Part shown: positions 55,814-64,000 of the stretch, one piece after another
Layout: each line of letters opens with the position of its first letter
Position numbering within the stretch: position 1 is the first letter of the stretch
From: Psychrobacter sp. Choline-02u-9
GTDB lineage: Bacteria > Pseudomonadota > Gammaproteobacteria > Pseudomonadales > Moraxellaceae
DNA: 64,000 nucleotides
NCBI RefSeq assembly: GCF_002836505.1
Contig: NZ_PJBF01000042.1
Location: 169,607-233,606 of the forward strand
Reading direction: 5' to 3'
Notes under the pieces: generated by a model
Seen by the model: only the letters and a program-made list of their open reading frames with translations
Told to the model about the DNA's origin: nothing
Databases searched by the model: none
Made by a program: the position numbers and the translations under genes

Positions 55814-56568
55814 TTGAATAATCCTTTATGCCAAACATTGTCAGTGGTAACGCTTTGATAAGGGGCTTGATTATGCACATAGGCCAAGCTCAATGCATCC
55901 AAGATCGTCCATAAGATATCGAGCTTAAACTGTAGGATCTCAAGCATACGCTCTTGTTGCTCGGCGGTTTTGAATGAGTCGAGTGTGATGGTCAGACCAT
56001 GCTCAACATCGCGGCGCGCTTGACTCAAGCGTGAGCGGAAATAGGTATAGCCTTGCTCCTTTATCCAAGGGTAGTGCTTGGGCCAAGACTCTAAACGTGA
56101 CTGGTGAATCTGCGGGGCAAACAGCTCGGTCAGTGAGCTACTGGCGGCTTCTCGCCATGAGGTGCGCCGCGCAAAGTTCACATAGGCATCCACGGCAAAA
56201 CGCACACCCGGTAGCACTAGCTCTTCAGAAATCACTTGCTCACGGGTCAAACCAACTGCCTCTGCCAGACCCAACCATGCTTCACGACCACCGCCGTCAG
56301 GATATACGCCATCTTGATCAATCATACGCTGGATCCATTCTTGACGCACGCGCTGATCAGGACAGTTTGCCATAATAGCTGCGTCTTTCAATGGAATGTT
56401 GATCTGATAATAAAAACGGTTGGCGACCCACGCTTGGATTTGCTGCTGTGTCGCTTTGCCTTCATGCATCATGATATGAAAGGGATGATAAATATGATAA
56501 TACTGACCCTTAGCCATAATCGCTTGTTCAAACGCTTCTGGGCTTAGCGCTGTGTTTTCTTCTTGCAT
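55810..56568 (-). CDS. pqqC: PQQ synthase PqqC
   Basis: PqqC closes the ring and oxidises the last intermediate (AHQQ) to PQQ, using O2 without a cofactor. The 252-residue helical-bundle protein shows [18 protein letters not shown] and [19 protein letters not shown], with the DQDG and [14 protein letters not shown] region. The ATG at 56568 is chosen because AAGG lies eight bases before it; a GTG at 56577 gives a longer frame but is less likely. It overlaps pqqD. Confidence 0.93.
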   Translation of the reverse strand: MQEENTALSPEAFEQAIMAKGQYYHIYHPFHIMMHEGKATQQQIQAWVANRFYYQINIPLKDAAIMANCPDQRVRQEWIQRMIDQDGVYPDGGGREAWLGLAEAVGLTREQVISEELVLPGVRFAVDAYVNFARRTSWREAASSSLTELFAPQIHQSRLESWPKHYPWIKEQGYTYFRSRLSQARRDVEHGLTITLDSFKTAEQQERMLEILQFKLDILWTILDALSLAYVHNQAPYQSVTTDNVWHKGLFK

Positions 56569-56610
56569 TGTTCTCACCTTACGATTGCTATCTTTGCCTT
56601 ACCGTTTGTC

Positions 56611-57522
56611 TTAAAGCTCAATCTGCATACCATCAAATGCTACTTCAACATTATGTTGTTTTAATGTCGCGGCTTGTTCGGATTGTTCGTTCAATATCGG
56701 GTTGGTATTATTGATATGGATTAGCACCTTGCGAGCGTTATCTAGCTGGTCTAGATAATGCAACGAGCCATCTTCACCACTAATATGTAAATGCCCCATG
56801 TCTTGGCCAGTCTTCGTACCGACGCCGCACTCTTGCATTTCATTGTCCGTCCATAGCGTACCGTCAATCATCACGCAGTCAGAGCTTTTCATAATCTGCA
56901 TCACTTGATCGTCAATTTTACCGAGACCTGGCGCATAAAAGAGTTGTTTTTGTGTTTTTAAGTCTTTTACAATCAGGGCAATATTGTCGCCATCATGTGG
57001 GTCATTACGATGCGGAGAGTAGGGCGGTGCAGAGCTTCTAATCACCAAAGGCGTCAATTCTAAATTGTCAAACCCTTCAATCTTAAACGTTTTTTCTGGA
57101 TCAATTTGATTATATTGCAAGCCGCCATTCCAGTGCTTCAACATGTTAAAGAGAGGAAATCCTGTCGTTAGATCTTGATAGACCATGTCAGTACACCAAA
57201 CAGGAATTGGACAACCTTCACGCAGGGTCAATAGCCCCGTCGTATGGTCAAGTTGACTGTCCATCAAGACCACATTGGTGATGCCTGTATCTCTCAAATG
57301 ACGTGCTGGCTGTGCTGCCTTGAACTCAAATAATTGTTGGCGGATATCAGGTGACGCGTTGAATAAGATCCAATCCACACCATTTTCTGATATGGCAATC
57401 GAAGATTGGGTACGGGTCTTTGCCTGAATCGTGCCTTGACGCACGCCGTGGCAATTATCGCAGTTACAGTTCCACTGCGGGAAACCGCCACCAGCAGCTG
57501 AGCCTAAAACGTGAATATACAT
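56611..57522 (-). CDS. pqqB: PQQ synthesis MBL-fold hydroxylase PqqB
   Basis: PqqB (303 residues) has the MBL fold with the family form of the metal site: [14 protein letters not shown] (a CxC metal motif), [12 protein letters not shown] and [11 protein letters not shown]. It oxidises the Glu-Tyr intermediate in PQQ synthesis. It stands 43 bases before pqqC, downstream of pqqA and a terminator-like stem, so it is transcribed with the operon at a reduced level. Confidence 0.93.
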   Translation of the reverse strand: MYIHVLGSAAGGGFPQWNCNCDNCHGVRQGTIQAKTRTQSSIAISENGVDWILFNASPDIRQQLFEFKAAQPARHLRDTGITNVVLMDSQLDHTTGLLTLREGCPIPVWCTDMVYQDLTTGFPLFNMLKHWNGGLQYNQIDPEKTFKIEGFDNLELTPLVIRSSAPPYSPHRNDPHDGDNIALIVKDLKTQKQLFYAPGLGKIDDQVMQIMKSSDCVMIDGTLWTDNEMQECGVGTKTGQDMGHLHISGEDGSLHYLDQLDNARKVLIHINNTNPILNEQSEQAATLKQHNVEVAFDGMQIEL

Positions 57523-57535
57523 AAATCAATATTTC

Positions 57536-57570
57536 CAAAAAAATAAAAGCCCTAATCATCTAGGGCTTTT
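57536..57570 (-). terminator. Attenuator-like terminator between pqqA and pqqB
   Basis: AAAAGCCCTA and its complement form a 10-bp stem (57545-57570) followed on the minus strand by a T-tract (57534-57544). It stands 24 bases after the pqqA stop. It allows much more pqqA than pqqBCDE message, as expected for a substrate peptide made in excess. Confidence 0.82.
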
Positions 57571-57593
57571 AATGGATTGAGTGCTAATGAGTT

Positions 57594-57668
57594 TTAGCGT
57601 GCTTCGAAATACATAGTCACTTCGAAACCGATACGAATGTCTTGAAAAGCTGGTTTGGTCCACTGCAT
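57594..57668 (-). CDS. pqqA: PQQ precursor peptide PqqA
   Basis: The 24-residue peptide begins [10 protein letters not shown] and continues with [14 protein letters not shown]. The conserved Glu (16) and Tyr (20), separated by three residues, become the carbon frame of PQQ. The GGAG SD lies seven bases before the ATG. It is the first gene of the minus-strand pqqABCDE operon and was too short for simple gene callers. Confidence 0.95.
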   Translation of the reverse strand: MQWTKPAFQDIRIGFEVTMYFEAR

Positions 57669-58027
57669 GGGATTACTCCAAAAGTTATTATGGGATCATC
57701 GTTGAGATGAATGAAAGCAATTATCAATGGTAGTATAAGCTGACCCTTGCTGTCAATTTCTTAGATGTTAGTAAAGCGTTAACGAGCATCGATCAAGCAG
57801 TCTTCTATAGCACAGATGAAAGCCTATTTATCATGTTAAAAAGACAGTATATCGAGCATAAGATTAAAAATATCTTTGAATAGTTTGAGTATAAATTATA
57901 ACTATAAAAAATCTGCTCGAAGTGAGTTAAGCGTATCTCAAGAACTTATGAGTTATACAGGTATATTGCAAAAACCGAATTTATCTATAAAGTAATAGAT
58001 TAACTTAATAGATACTGGAGCCTGAAG
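57669..58027. other. Intergenic region with the pqqA promoter
   Basis: About 360 bases lie between divergent pqqA and the small paralogue at 58028. The pqqA promoter must lie near 57690-57780. No regulator-binding motif was recognised, and nothing else is seen in this AT-rich stretch. Confidence 0.5.
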
Positions 58028-58279
58028 ATGATTGCTGAATTACAAGGCAGTGAGTTAACCAAAGCAATCTTGGAAAATGTCAGCAACTATGTATGGTGTG
58101 CTGTCAGCAACGTTAGCGATGATTATGCTGTAGCAACCATAGATAATGGTTACTACGAATTATTGGTTCCTATTGTAGCTTTCAATAACGACCAGTTCGT
58201 TTGTGATAAAGGTGAGCTATGGGAACATGCTGTCTCAGTAAAGAGAGTGGCGCTTACTCAAGATGATGTGGAGCTATAA
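58028..58279 (+). CDS. Small protein, paralogue 1 of a tandem pair
   Basis: The 83-residue protein has no signal peptide or membrane helix. It shares with the next gene the order: GSELTxxxLE, WCAVS, VAF, DQF(V/Y)C, W(x)(H/Y)AV and VALTxxD. It has a strong SD (GGAG, seven bases before the ATG). No known family recognised. It is co-directional with the second copy 255 bases downstream. Confidence 0.65.
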   Translation: MIAELQGSELTKAILENVSNYVWCAVSNVSDDYAVATIDNGYYELLVPIVAFNNDQFVCDKGELWEHAVSVKRVALTQDDVEL

Positions 58280-58534
58280 CTTACTATTAATAGAATGACT
58301 GTTATACTCTGCATGCAGATTAGTTTTGCAGCCTATGCACGAAAATCTACCATCTGTCTACAACTTCTTGTTCTAGTTGACATTACATCTGTACTATCTA
58401 TTTATAAGCTCATCTGTCTAATCATCAATATTTTGAAACGATAGATATAACAGGTTCGAAGATGCTCAAGTAATTGTTGTTATGAAGCCACTTGTTTAGC
58501 TTACTAATCATTGTCATTGAATAGGAGTAACAAC

Positions 58535-58780
58535 ATGGATACAGTAACTGTTGGAAGCGAATTAACTCGTTCAATGCTTGAGGAAGGTTATCAAAGTATA
58601 TGGTGTGCTGTGAGTGACGAGAGTGATGAGAACGCTATAGAAGATCAGGTAGGTAATGACTTCACATCTCGCATTGTGGCTTTTGAAGATGGCCAGTTCT
58701 ATTGTACGGGCGGTATGCCTTGGAAGTATGCAGTGCCAATTGAGATCGTTGCATTGACGCGATATGACTTTTCTTTTTAG
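58535..58780 (+). CDS. Small protein, paralogue 2 of a tandem pair
   Basis: The 81-residue protein matches paralogue 1 over its length: GSELTRSMLE, SIWCAVSDESDE, IVAFEDGQFYC, PWKYAVPIEIVALTRYDF. The ATG at 58535 has AGGAG about eight bases upstream and starts at the same homologous point as copy 1. Acidic, no membrane helix. The duplicated pair implies amplification or selection for the family; function unknown. Confidence 0.65.
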   Translation: MDTVTVGSELTRSMLEEGYQSIWCAVSDESDENAIEDQVGNDFTSRIVAFEDGQFYCTGGMPWKYAVPIEIVALTRYDFSF

Positions 58781-58872
58781 TGAACAAACATAACGTAGAT
58801 AGGTTTGGATAGTCATCGCCGAAAGTAAACCCTAATATCAAGATATTTAGTTAGATAAAATGCGCGACTGAC

Positions 58873-58920
58873 AAGGCCATTCAAGCGATGCAATATAAAG
58901 CTTGAATGGCCTTTTGTGTT
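58873..58920. terminator. Bidirectional terminator between convergent genes
   Basis: A perfect 14-bp stem AAGGCCATTCAAGC/GCTTGAATGGCCTT with a 13-base loop is followed by TTGTGTTTT. It lies between paralogue 2 and the hydroxyacyl-CoA dehydrogenase gene and could serve both. Confidence 0.78.
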
Positions 58921-58945
58921 TTAGAGCCAGTTTGAAAACTATCTA

Positions 58946-59842
58946 TTATTTCAAAAATTCAGGGCGCATAAAGGCTGGGTTTGGATACGTATAAAATCCT
59001 TCACCAGTCGCGAATCCTAGTTTGTTTTGATCGATTAATTGCTCTTTTAAATATTGAGCAGCTTTTAACCTCGCAGGATTTTGAGTTTTTTCAGCAGATA
59101 GTTTGGTGATGTTGTAGGCAGTGTGGATACCGATAGTGTCCAATATGGCAAAGGGACCTGACGGCGCGCCAGTTACTATCATCCACGTTTTATCTATCGT
59201 ATGTGGATCGGCAACCTCTTTTGCAACCAATTGCAAAGCTGCATCTATAAAAGGCGCCAACAAACTGTTCATGATATAACCGGGTTGCTCTTTATCCAGC
59301 GGCATTGCCACCATACCGATGGCAGTAGCAAAAGCAACAACCTCATCAAATACTTTAGGATCTGTGCCAGGATGTCCCATGATTTCGGCGACATTATGCA
59401 GCCAAATTTTATTGGCAAAGTGTAGCGCTAAAAACTGCGCAGGTCGTCCCGTTGATTCCGCAAACTGGCTAGGAAGTAAGGTTGAGGTATTGGTGGCAAA
59501 GATGGTTTTCTCTGGCGCTAGTTTGGCAAGTTTTTCGTAAAATTCGATTTTAATCTCAGGAATCTCGGGAATGGCTTCAATCATTAGGTCAGCATCTTTG
59601 ACTGCTTCTGCTAAGTCTGAGGTGTAGCTGAGATTATCAAAAGCCTTGTCTAGCTGCTCTTGAGTTGCCCTCAAATCCTTTCTAAAAGCCTTGCACATCA
59701 ATTGAAATTTTGACTTTGCTTTTTCTAAAACCTCATCATTGATGTCATAGACACTGACATTAAAACCATGAAATGCGGCCTGAAAAGCAATTTGATAGCC
59801 TAGGATGCCGCTTCCAGCGACAGTTACATTTTTATACGTCAT
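58946..59842 (-). CDS. 3-hydroxyacyl-CoA dehydrogenase family protein
   Basis: The 298-residue protein has an N-terminal NAD-binding fold (VAGSGILGYQIAFQAAFHG) and a C-terminal helical domain. Catalytic elements: the His in LALHFANKIWLHN with ATNTSTLLPS, and EIMGHPGTD. It oxidises 3-hydroxyacyl-CoA, or a related hydroxy acid such as 3-hydroxybutyryl-CoA. It is monofunctional (no hydratase domain), with no other beta-oxidation gene nearby. Start 59842 has AGGAAA upstream. Confidence 0.87.
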   Translation of the reverse strand: MTYKNVTVAGSGILGYQIAFQAAFHGFNVSVYDINDEVLEKAKSKFQLMCKAFRKDLRATQEQLDKAFDNLSYTSDLAEAVKDADLMIEAIPEIPEIKIEFYEKLAKLAPEKTIFATNTSTLLPSQFAESTGRPAQFLALHFANKIWLHNVAEIMGHPGTDPKVFDEVVAFATAIGMVAMPLDKEQPGYIMNSLLAPFIDAALQLVAKEVADPHTIDKTWMIVTGAPSGPFAILDTIGIHTAYNITKLSAEKTQNPARLKAAQYLKEQLIDQNKLGFATGEGFYTYPNPAFMRPEFLK

Positions 59843-60368
59843 TGTATTTATTTCCTAATAGTAGTGGATATAAGTTGCTAGATAAATGTCTAGAACTTAT
59901 AGACCTATTATTAGATGGTTTTACCTTATTATTCAACCTTCATTTTTATAAAAACATTAAAGAGAACCCAAAAATCTCGCTATGCAAGTATCAGATAAGT
60001 TTACACCACTTGACTTCTTATATTATTAAATAATTCAATGGCTTGATAATAATATTGCTAGCTTCATACCTGATGATTTTATGATAATTGAAGGCTAATT
60101 TAATATCATAACTATATTTTTAATGACTGTTGATGTCAAAATATTGTCGACGAGGTTGTAAAGGAGGATATAAGCAGTGATGTAGGAAGATAAGATAGAA
60201 ATGAAATCTATGCTTAAGCATCATATTACCGAACTTGCTCAATATTAGGCTTGCGAGAAGGCATTTTATCTATCCTAGTTAAGCGAAACAAAGATATGTA
60301 CGATGAAAATCGTATTTAACGCGTTCAATATCTAAGGAAGGGTATTATCCTTATCATTATTCTTATGT
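59843..60368. other. AT-rich intergenic gap
   Basis: About 525 bases with no credible gene. Short open frames in it lack any SD. The right part directly precedes the GST pseudogene and may hold a dead promoter. No repeat copy was seen. Confidence 0.5.
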
Positions 60369-61070
60369 ATGAATCCGTTACTGAGTTATAAGGTTTACAC
60401 TTGTGTCACGCACCATCTTCCAACTGTGTTTATGTGCGTAAGAATTGCATTAGTAGAGAAGCAGCTAGAGCAGACAAGCCATCTTATTGATCTATCCAAA
60501 GGTGAACAGCGTAGCAAAGAATATCTAGGAATCAACCCTAATGGTGTGGTACCAACCTTGGTAGATAAGGGTATGGTTGTTATTGATTCGACCGATATCG
60601 TTAATTATTTAGATACCACCTATGAACCCAATTCGTTGCGTCCTGATAGTGAAGCTGAAATGCAGGCCATGTATGATTGGATGCATATGGCAAAAGACAA
60701 TCATCTGTCTATAAAAACTTATATGTATTATAAATTAGGTGCCACGGGTATTAGCGAAGAAGAGCCAACAGAATACCGCAAAAACCAAACTTACGACAAA
60801 GCACTGTTAGCATTTCACGAGCACTGTAGTACACATGGTTTTAGTCAAGAGGATGTTGATAAGGCTACCGCAGTGCTTGATGACTGTTTTGCAAAAATGG
60901 ACGTGCGTCTCAAAGATCATGATTAGCTAGTTGGCGATGGCTTTTCATTGGCAGAGGTTACTTGAACTCCGCAACTGGTTATTTTAAGTAGAACAGGTTA
61001 TCCCTTTACTCGGTATGTACACTTTGAGTGTTGGAAAAATGCAGCTATCGCATACCCTAATTTTACATAA
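60369..61070 (+). pseudogene. Glutathione S-transferase pseudogene with two in-frame stops
   Basis: The first 185 codons encode a GST: ALVEKQLEQTSHLIDLSKGEQ, INPNGVVPTLVDKG and IDSTDIVNYLD (GSH-binding Ser). The frame then hits TAG at 60924, continues LVGDGFSLAEVT, meets TGA at 60963, and runs on TPQLVILSR, GYPFTRY to TAA at 61068. In GSTs both stop sites are Trp (xWLVGD and VTWTP), so single-base changes from TGG explain each. The N-terminal 20 residues are also abnormal. The gene is inactive. Confidence 0.82.
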
Positions 61071-61258
61071 GCAGTTGCTGGTTAGTTGAAGTAAAGATTA
61101 TTAACAACAACTGTAAAACCATAGTAAAAAAGTGCAATTATAATAGTAAAACCTTGGTGTAAATTTAATGTAAATAATATTATCTAGGGAAAATAAAAAT
61201 CATACATTTGTATAAAAATTATGCCCTTAGAAAGTAGTGTTCTGCCCCAAGATTGAAA

Positions 61259-61297
61259 AGACCACCTTGACTTGAATAGTGAGGGTGGTTTTTTATT
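61259..61297 (+). terminator. Stem-loop terminator
   Basis: ACCACC(T) pairs with GGTGGT across a 20-base loop, then a run of Ts follows. No intact gene directly precedes it; it may have ended the GST gene before decay. Confidence 0.65.
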
Positions 61298-61511
61298 TGT
61301 ACATCGATATAGATTTATGAGGTCTGTATCGCTATAGAAGAGAAATGAATTACTTTCAAACAATTTGAAGCCGCAATAGTTAAAAGATAAGTGGGAGCTA
61401 AGGTATTAAAAAATAAGCCATTAATTTTTGATTTCACCATAATTAGCCTAATAAAACGTGATGAATGGTTGAAAACAGGTTATGAGCAGCTAACCAAGCT
61501 TTGTTAGTTTG

Positions 61512-61543
61512 CTATACTATAGAGAGTATAGAACTAAAGTTCT
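61512..61543. promoter_or_regulatory. Two abutting palindromes upstream of the OmpA-like lipoprotein gene
   Basis: CTATACT-N6-AGTATAG (61512-61531) and AGAACT-AA-AGTTCT (61530-61543) are both exact and share two bases. They lie about 115 bases before the gene start and could be operators for a dimeric regulator. Confidence 0.5.
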
Positions 61544-61655
61544 TTAATTACAGATTTATAAGAATAAATGGAATTAATAAGCTTTTGATTAACATGTGTT
61601 TTCGTTGCCAATAAAGTATCAACAACCAAATAATACAAGAAGTCAGGATAAAACT

Positions 61656-62630
61656 ATGGATAAGTTATTTAATAAAAATATGATTGCTCTCATTTTGTCA
61701 ATAGCTTTATTTGGCTTACCTTCTTGTGCTGTGACTGGTGTTGATAATAGTGGTGACAGTCGCCGTATCAATAGTGTGATGTGGAACAAACAAGTAAACG
61801 CTAACATTGACAGTCTATTAGCAAAAAAAGCACCTACTGATCAAACGAGACTGGTATTTGTTAGAAGTAATGATCGTTACTCTGAGCAAACTAGTGCCAA
61901 TATCGCTATAAATAATAGGTTTCAGGTGAGCTTACAACAAGGTAACTATACGGTAGTCAACTCTTGTATAGGTACTAATCAGCTGAGTGCTTATGCAACA
62001 GGATTTAAGAACAATGATTTACTTGCAAATAAAAAAGACTTTGAGCTTACTGGTGGTCAGACTTACTTTTTTTATGTCGATATGGCAGAAACAGGGCAAA
62101 GCAACCTGAAGCAGGTTACTGTTGAAAGTGCTATGCAATTGCTAAAAAACAAACGTTATCAGTCTCATCAAATTAGCCGCGTAGTTCCTAACTGTCCCAC
62201 ACCCGTTGCACTTAAAGCGCAAGCGATACCAATGGTAATGCCTGTAAATATCCCAACGCCTGTGTTAGCAGAAAAAATAACAATTGATCTTGAAGTATTA
62301 TTTGAGACAGACAAAGCCATAGTGCGACAAGACTATTATTCAAAAATAGTTGAGTTAGCAGAGTTCATGACTCAGTACCCTAATACGGTTGCCACCATTG
62401 AGGGGCACACTGATAGTCGTGGTAGTGATGACTATAACCAGAGCTTGTCACAGCGCCGAGTCAATGCAGTGCAAAAAGTATTGATTGAAAAATTTAATAT
62501 TGCAGCAGAACGTGTAAATGCTATTGGTTATGGAGAACTGCAACCAAGAGCCAGTAACGATAGTGCCGAAGGTCGACAACTCAACCGCCGTGTCATAGCG
62601 ATAGTTGAAGAGCGCTTGATTACTAAGTAA
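61656..62630 (+). CDS. OmpA-family lipoprotein
   Basis: The 324-residue protein has a signal with lipobox LPSC, so it is lipid-anchored, probably in the outer membrane. The C-terminal 120 residues are an OmpA/MotB peptidoglycan-binding domain (VLFETDKAIVRQDYYSKI, IEGHTDSRGSDDYNQSLSQRRV, ERVNAIGYGE, NRRVIAIVEER), with the Asp and Arg that hold diaminopimelate. The middle part (30-200) is not recognised. AGGA precedes the ATG at 61656. It lies just upstream of the Bap-like adhesin and may help anchor or assemble it. Confidence 0.88.
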   Translation: MDKLFNKNMIALILSIALFGLPSCAVTGVDNSGDSRRINSVMWNKQVNANIDSLLAKKAPTDQTRLVFVRSNDRYSEQTSANIAINNRFQVSLQQGNYTVVNSCIGTNQLSAYATGFKNNDLLANKKDFELTGGQTYFFYVDMAETGQSNLKQVTVESAMQLLKNKRYQSHQISRVVPNCPTPVALKAQAIPMVMPVNIPTPVLAEKITIDLEVLFETDKAIVRQDYYSKIVELAEFMTQYPNTVATIEGHTDSRGSDDYNQSLSQRRVNAVQKVLIEKFNIAAERVNAIGYGELQPRASNDSAEGRQLNRRVIAIVEERLITK

Positions 62631-62744
62631 GCCCTAAAAAATGAGTACTAGCTTAGATCTAAGCGGTTGTCGCTAGTGACTATTATACATACATGAATCT
62701 CTTAAAAAATTTTTTGATTTAGAAAAATAAAAGGTAAATCGACT

Positions 62745-64000
62745 ATGAACACTATCGTTGTCAAAACCAATAATGCCACTCAAACTGTCAGCCAAGTACA
62801 AGTCATCACCAAGGACGGAGTACCGACTGTTATTGCTGCTGAGGGACAAGTGAATTATGAGTTTCACGATACTTCCATTGGTTATGCGCCTAATCATATT
62901 ATTACTAAGCGTATTAAAAATGATTTACACGTGTCTTTTGAAAAAGAAGGACAAGAGAGCGACCTTATTATTGAAGGTTTTTATGATGATCCAGATAGTG
63001 CTTTAGTTGGTATTGCTGAAGATGGTGAGTACTACTACTACATACCAGATACAGGTGAGACGTATGACTACGTCACGCAATTAGAAGTGGGCGACGTTGA
63101 AGGGCAAGCTCTGGGTGGGCAGGACTATATAGCTGCGGCTATTCCTTGGTGGATACCTGCAGCAGCAGGACTTGGTTTAGTTGGAATCGTCGCGGCAGTA
63201 AGCGAAAGAGGAGATAATGATAAAACAGAGCCTGTGAATGATGCGCCTGTGGCAACCGATGCCGCTATTAGCACGCCAGAGGGTGAGGCTATTGCGGTAC
63301 CCCTGATTGCCAGCGACATCGATGGCGTGGTGGCGAGTATCACCATCACTACCTTACCAGACCCTGCTCAAGGCGTTCTAAGCTACACCAATGCGGCAGG
63401 TGATCGTGTGCCTGTCGTTGCGAACACCCCGCTGAGTGCTGCTGAAGCGGCCACTGTCCTCTTTACCCCAACTGAGAACTTCAATGGCGCGGTAGAGGCC
63501 ATTGACTTTATCGCCATAGACGATGATGGTCTAGATTCGGCGCCTGCCACGGTGACGTTAACGGTTACTGACGTGAATACGCCGCCAACGGCTACCGATC
63601 AAAGTCTGAGCACTGATGAAGACACGGCAGTGCCGGTAGTGCTAATCGGCGATGACATTGATGGTGTGGTTGCCAGTGTCACCGTATTGCAAGTACCGCC
63701 TACCAATCAAGGTGTGCTTACCTATGAGGATGATGGACAAACGGTTGAGCTTACTCCAGGTACCGTATTAACCGCTGATCAAATTACCAGTGTGGTGTTC
63801 ACACCTGCGCCTAATTTCAACGGACGCGTCAGCAACCTCCAATTCACCACTACCGACGATGATGGTGCCGTATCAGCGCCTGCCACCGTTGAGATTACTG
63901 TAACTCCCGTTGTTGACATCACTTATGTTGTTATTATGGGAGACGAAAATGTTATTGAAGGTGAAGAGGCTGAATACACAGTCGAGTTTTTAGATGAAAG
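62745..64000 (+). CDS. Bap-like giant surface adhesin (N-terminal part, runs off the window)
   Basis: The visible 418 residues match the BapA-prefix-like start of giant type I-secreted adhesins: an N-terminal beta-rich domain with HIITKRIKNDLHVSFEKEG and LIIEGFYDDPDSALVGIAEDGEYYYYI, a Gly/Ala-rich segment (WWIPAAAGLGLVGIVAAV) probably used for membrane retention, then repeats of Ig/cadherin-like type. Two repeats, about 163-282 and 283-385, share the pattern ISTPEGEAIAVPL, DIDGVVAS, LFTPTENFNG, TDDDGAVSAPATV. The frame is open at 64000, so the protein is much longer. AAGG lies 11 bases before the ATG. Confidence 0.85.
   Translation, partial: MNTIVVKTNNATQTVSQVQVITKDGVPTVIAAEGQVNYEFHDTSIGYAPNHIITKRIKNDLHVSFEKEGQESDLIIEGFYDDPDSALVGIAEDGEYYYYIPDTGETYDYVTQLEVGDVEGQALGGQDYIAAAIPWWIPAAAGLGLVGIVAAVSERGDNDKTEPVNDAPVATDAAISTPEGEAIAVPLIASDIDGVVASITITTLPDPAQGVLSYTNAAGDRVPVVANTPLSAAEAATVLFTPTENFNGAVEAIDFIAIDDDGLDSAPATVTLTVTDVNTPPTATDQSLSTDEDTAVPVVLIGDDIDGVVASVTVLQVPPTNQGVLTYEDDGQTVELTPGTVLTADQITSVVFTPAPNFNGRVSNLQFTTTDDDGAVSAPATVEITVTPVVDITYVVIMGDENVIEGEEAEYTVEFLDE

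Larger units (their letters stand above)
61071..61655. other. Intergenic region with terminator and palindromes before the OmpA gene
   Basis: About 585 bases without a credible gene. It contains a terminator-like hairpin at 61261-61293 and two abutting palindromes at 61512-61543. Apart from those, nothing is recognised. Confidence 0.5.

Noticed and set aside
1..64000. tRNA, rRNA, prophage, complete insertion sequence
   Set aside because: None recognised on either strand; the only mobile-like sequences are the short non-coding repeats.

Overview
The window looks like a chromosomal segment of a Moraxellaceae bacterium, most likely Psychrobacter or a close relative. This is inferred from moderate-to-low GC content, gene styles (CopA/CopB copper island, NirBD/NasA assimilation, Bap-like adhesin, many LysR regulators) and the character of the proteins. 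No rRNA, tRNA, CRISPR array, phage or complete insertion sequence was found.

Region by region. (1) 1-2218: a copper-exporting P1B ATPase (cut by the left edge) behind a MerR/CueR-type promoter. (2) 2.6-5.9 kb: an orphan NADAR-type protein, then a LysR regulator divergent from DoxX and a DODA-type extradiol dioxygenase. (3) 6-19.6 kb: a nitrate assimilation block. nirB-nirD lie on the minus strand. Divergent from them are a nitrate transporter, a membrane-anchored PP2C/Ser-Thr-kinase fusion, an FAD oxidoreductase, the assimilatory nitrate reductase NasA and the siroheme methyltransferase CobA. Two sigma-54 type promoters sit before the transporter and before cobA. (4) 19.8-22.4 kb: a LysR/old-yellow-enzyme pair and a small membrane protein. 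(5) 22.4-30.9 kb: a periplasmic copper island (Met-rich protein, cytochrome c, DUF411 protein, multicopper oxidase CopA, Met/His-repeat CopB, DUF305 protein) with a divergent two-component system and a cop-box-like site. (6) 31-41.3 kb: general accessory metabolism (M14 carboxypeptidase, EamA exporter, MocR regulator, MFS transporter, a lone HicB-like gene, SDRs, alcohol dehydrogenase, HxlR, an isomerase). (7) 41.4-45.7 kb: a nitrilase-family gene, a LysR regulator, an EamA transporter and a convincing DMSP lyase, DddP. (8) 45.8-53.2 kb: a frameshifted acetyltransferase, an unusual MBL-fold protein, LysR regulators, a nitroreductase, a DUF1624 membrane protein and a 2OG-Fe(II) oxygenase. (9) 53.3-57.7 kb: a PQQ operon pqqABCDE plus an M19 dipeptidase. 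(10) 58-64 kb: two paralogous small proteins, a hydroxyacyl-CoA dehydrogenase, a GST pseudogene, an OmpA-type lipoprotein and the start of a giant Bap-like adhesin.

How they work together. Nitrate enters by the MFS carrier. NasA, fed by the FAD subunit, reduces it to nitrite. NirBD reduces nitrite to ammonium, and CobA starts synthesis of the siroheme NirB needs. The sigma-54 promoters point to nitrogen control. The copper island combines periplasmic oxidation and sequestration with cytoplasmic efflux. DddP would cleave marine DMSP to DMS and acrylate, which fits a marine or sea-ice lifestyle.

Two families of small non-coding repeats occur: a 170-bp MITE with 13-bp terminal inverted repeats (two copies) and a 107-bp ERIC-like element (two copies, opposite orientation). 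Degenerate genes (GNAT frameshift, GST with two stops) show ongoing decay. The best candidates for follow-up are DddP in this lineage, the orphan NADAR, the kinase/phosphatase fusion in the nitrate operon, the non-coding repeats and the tandem small paralogues.
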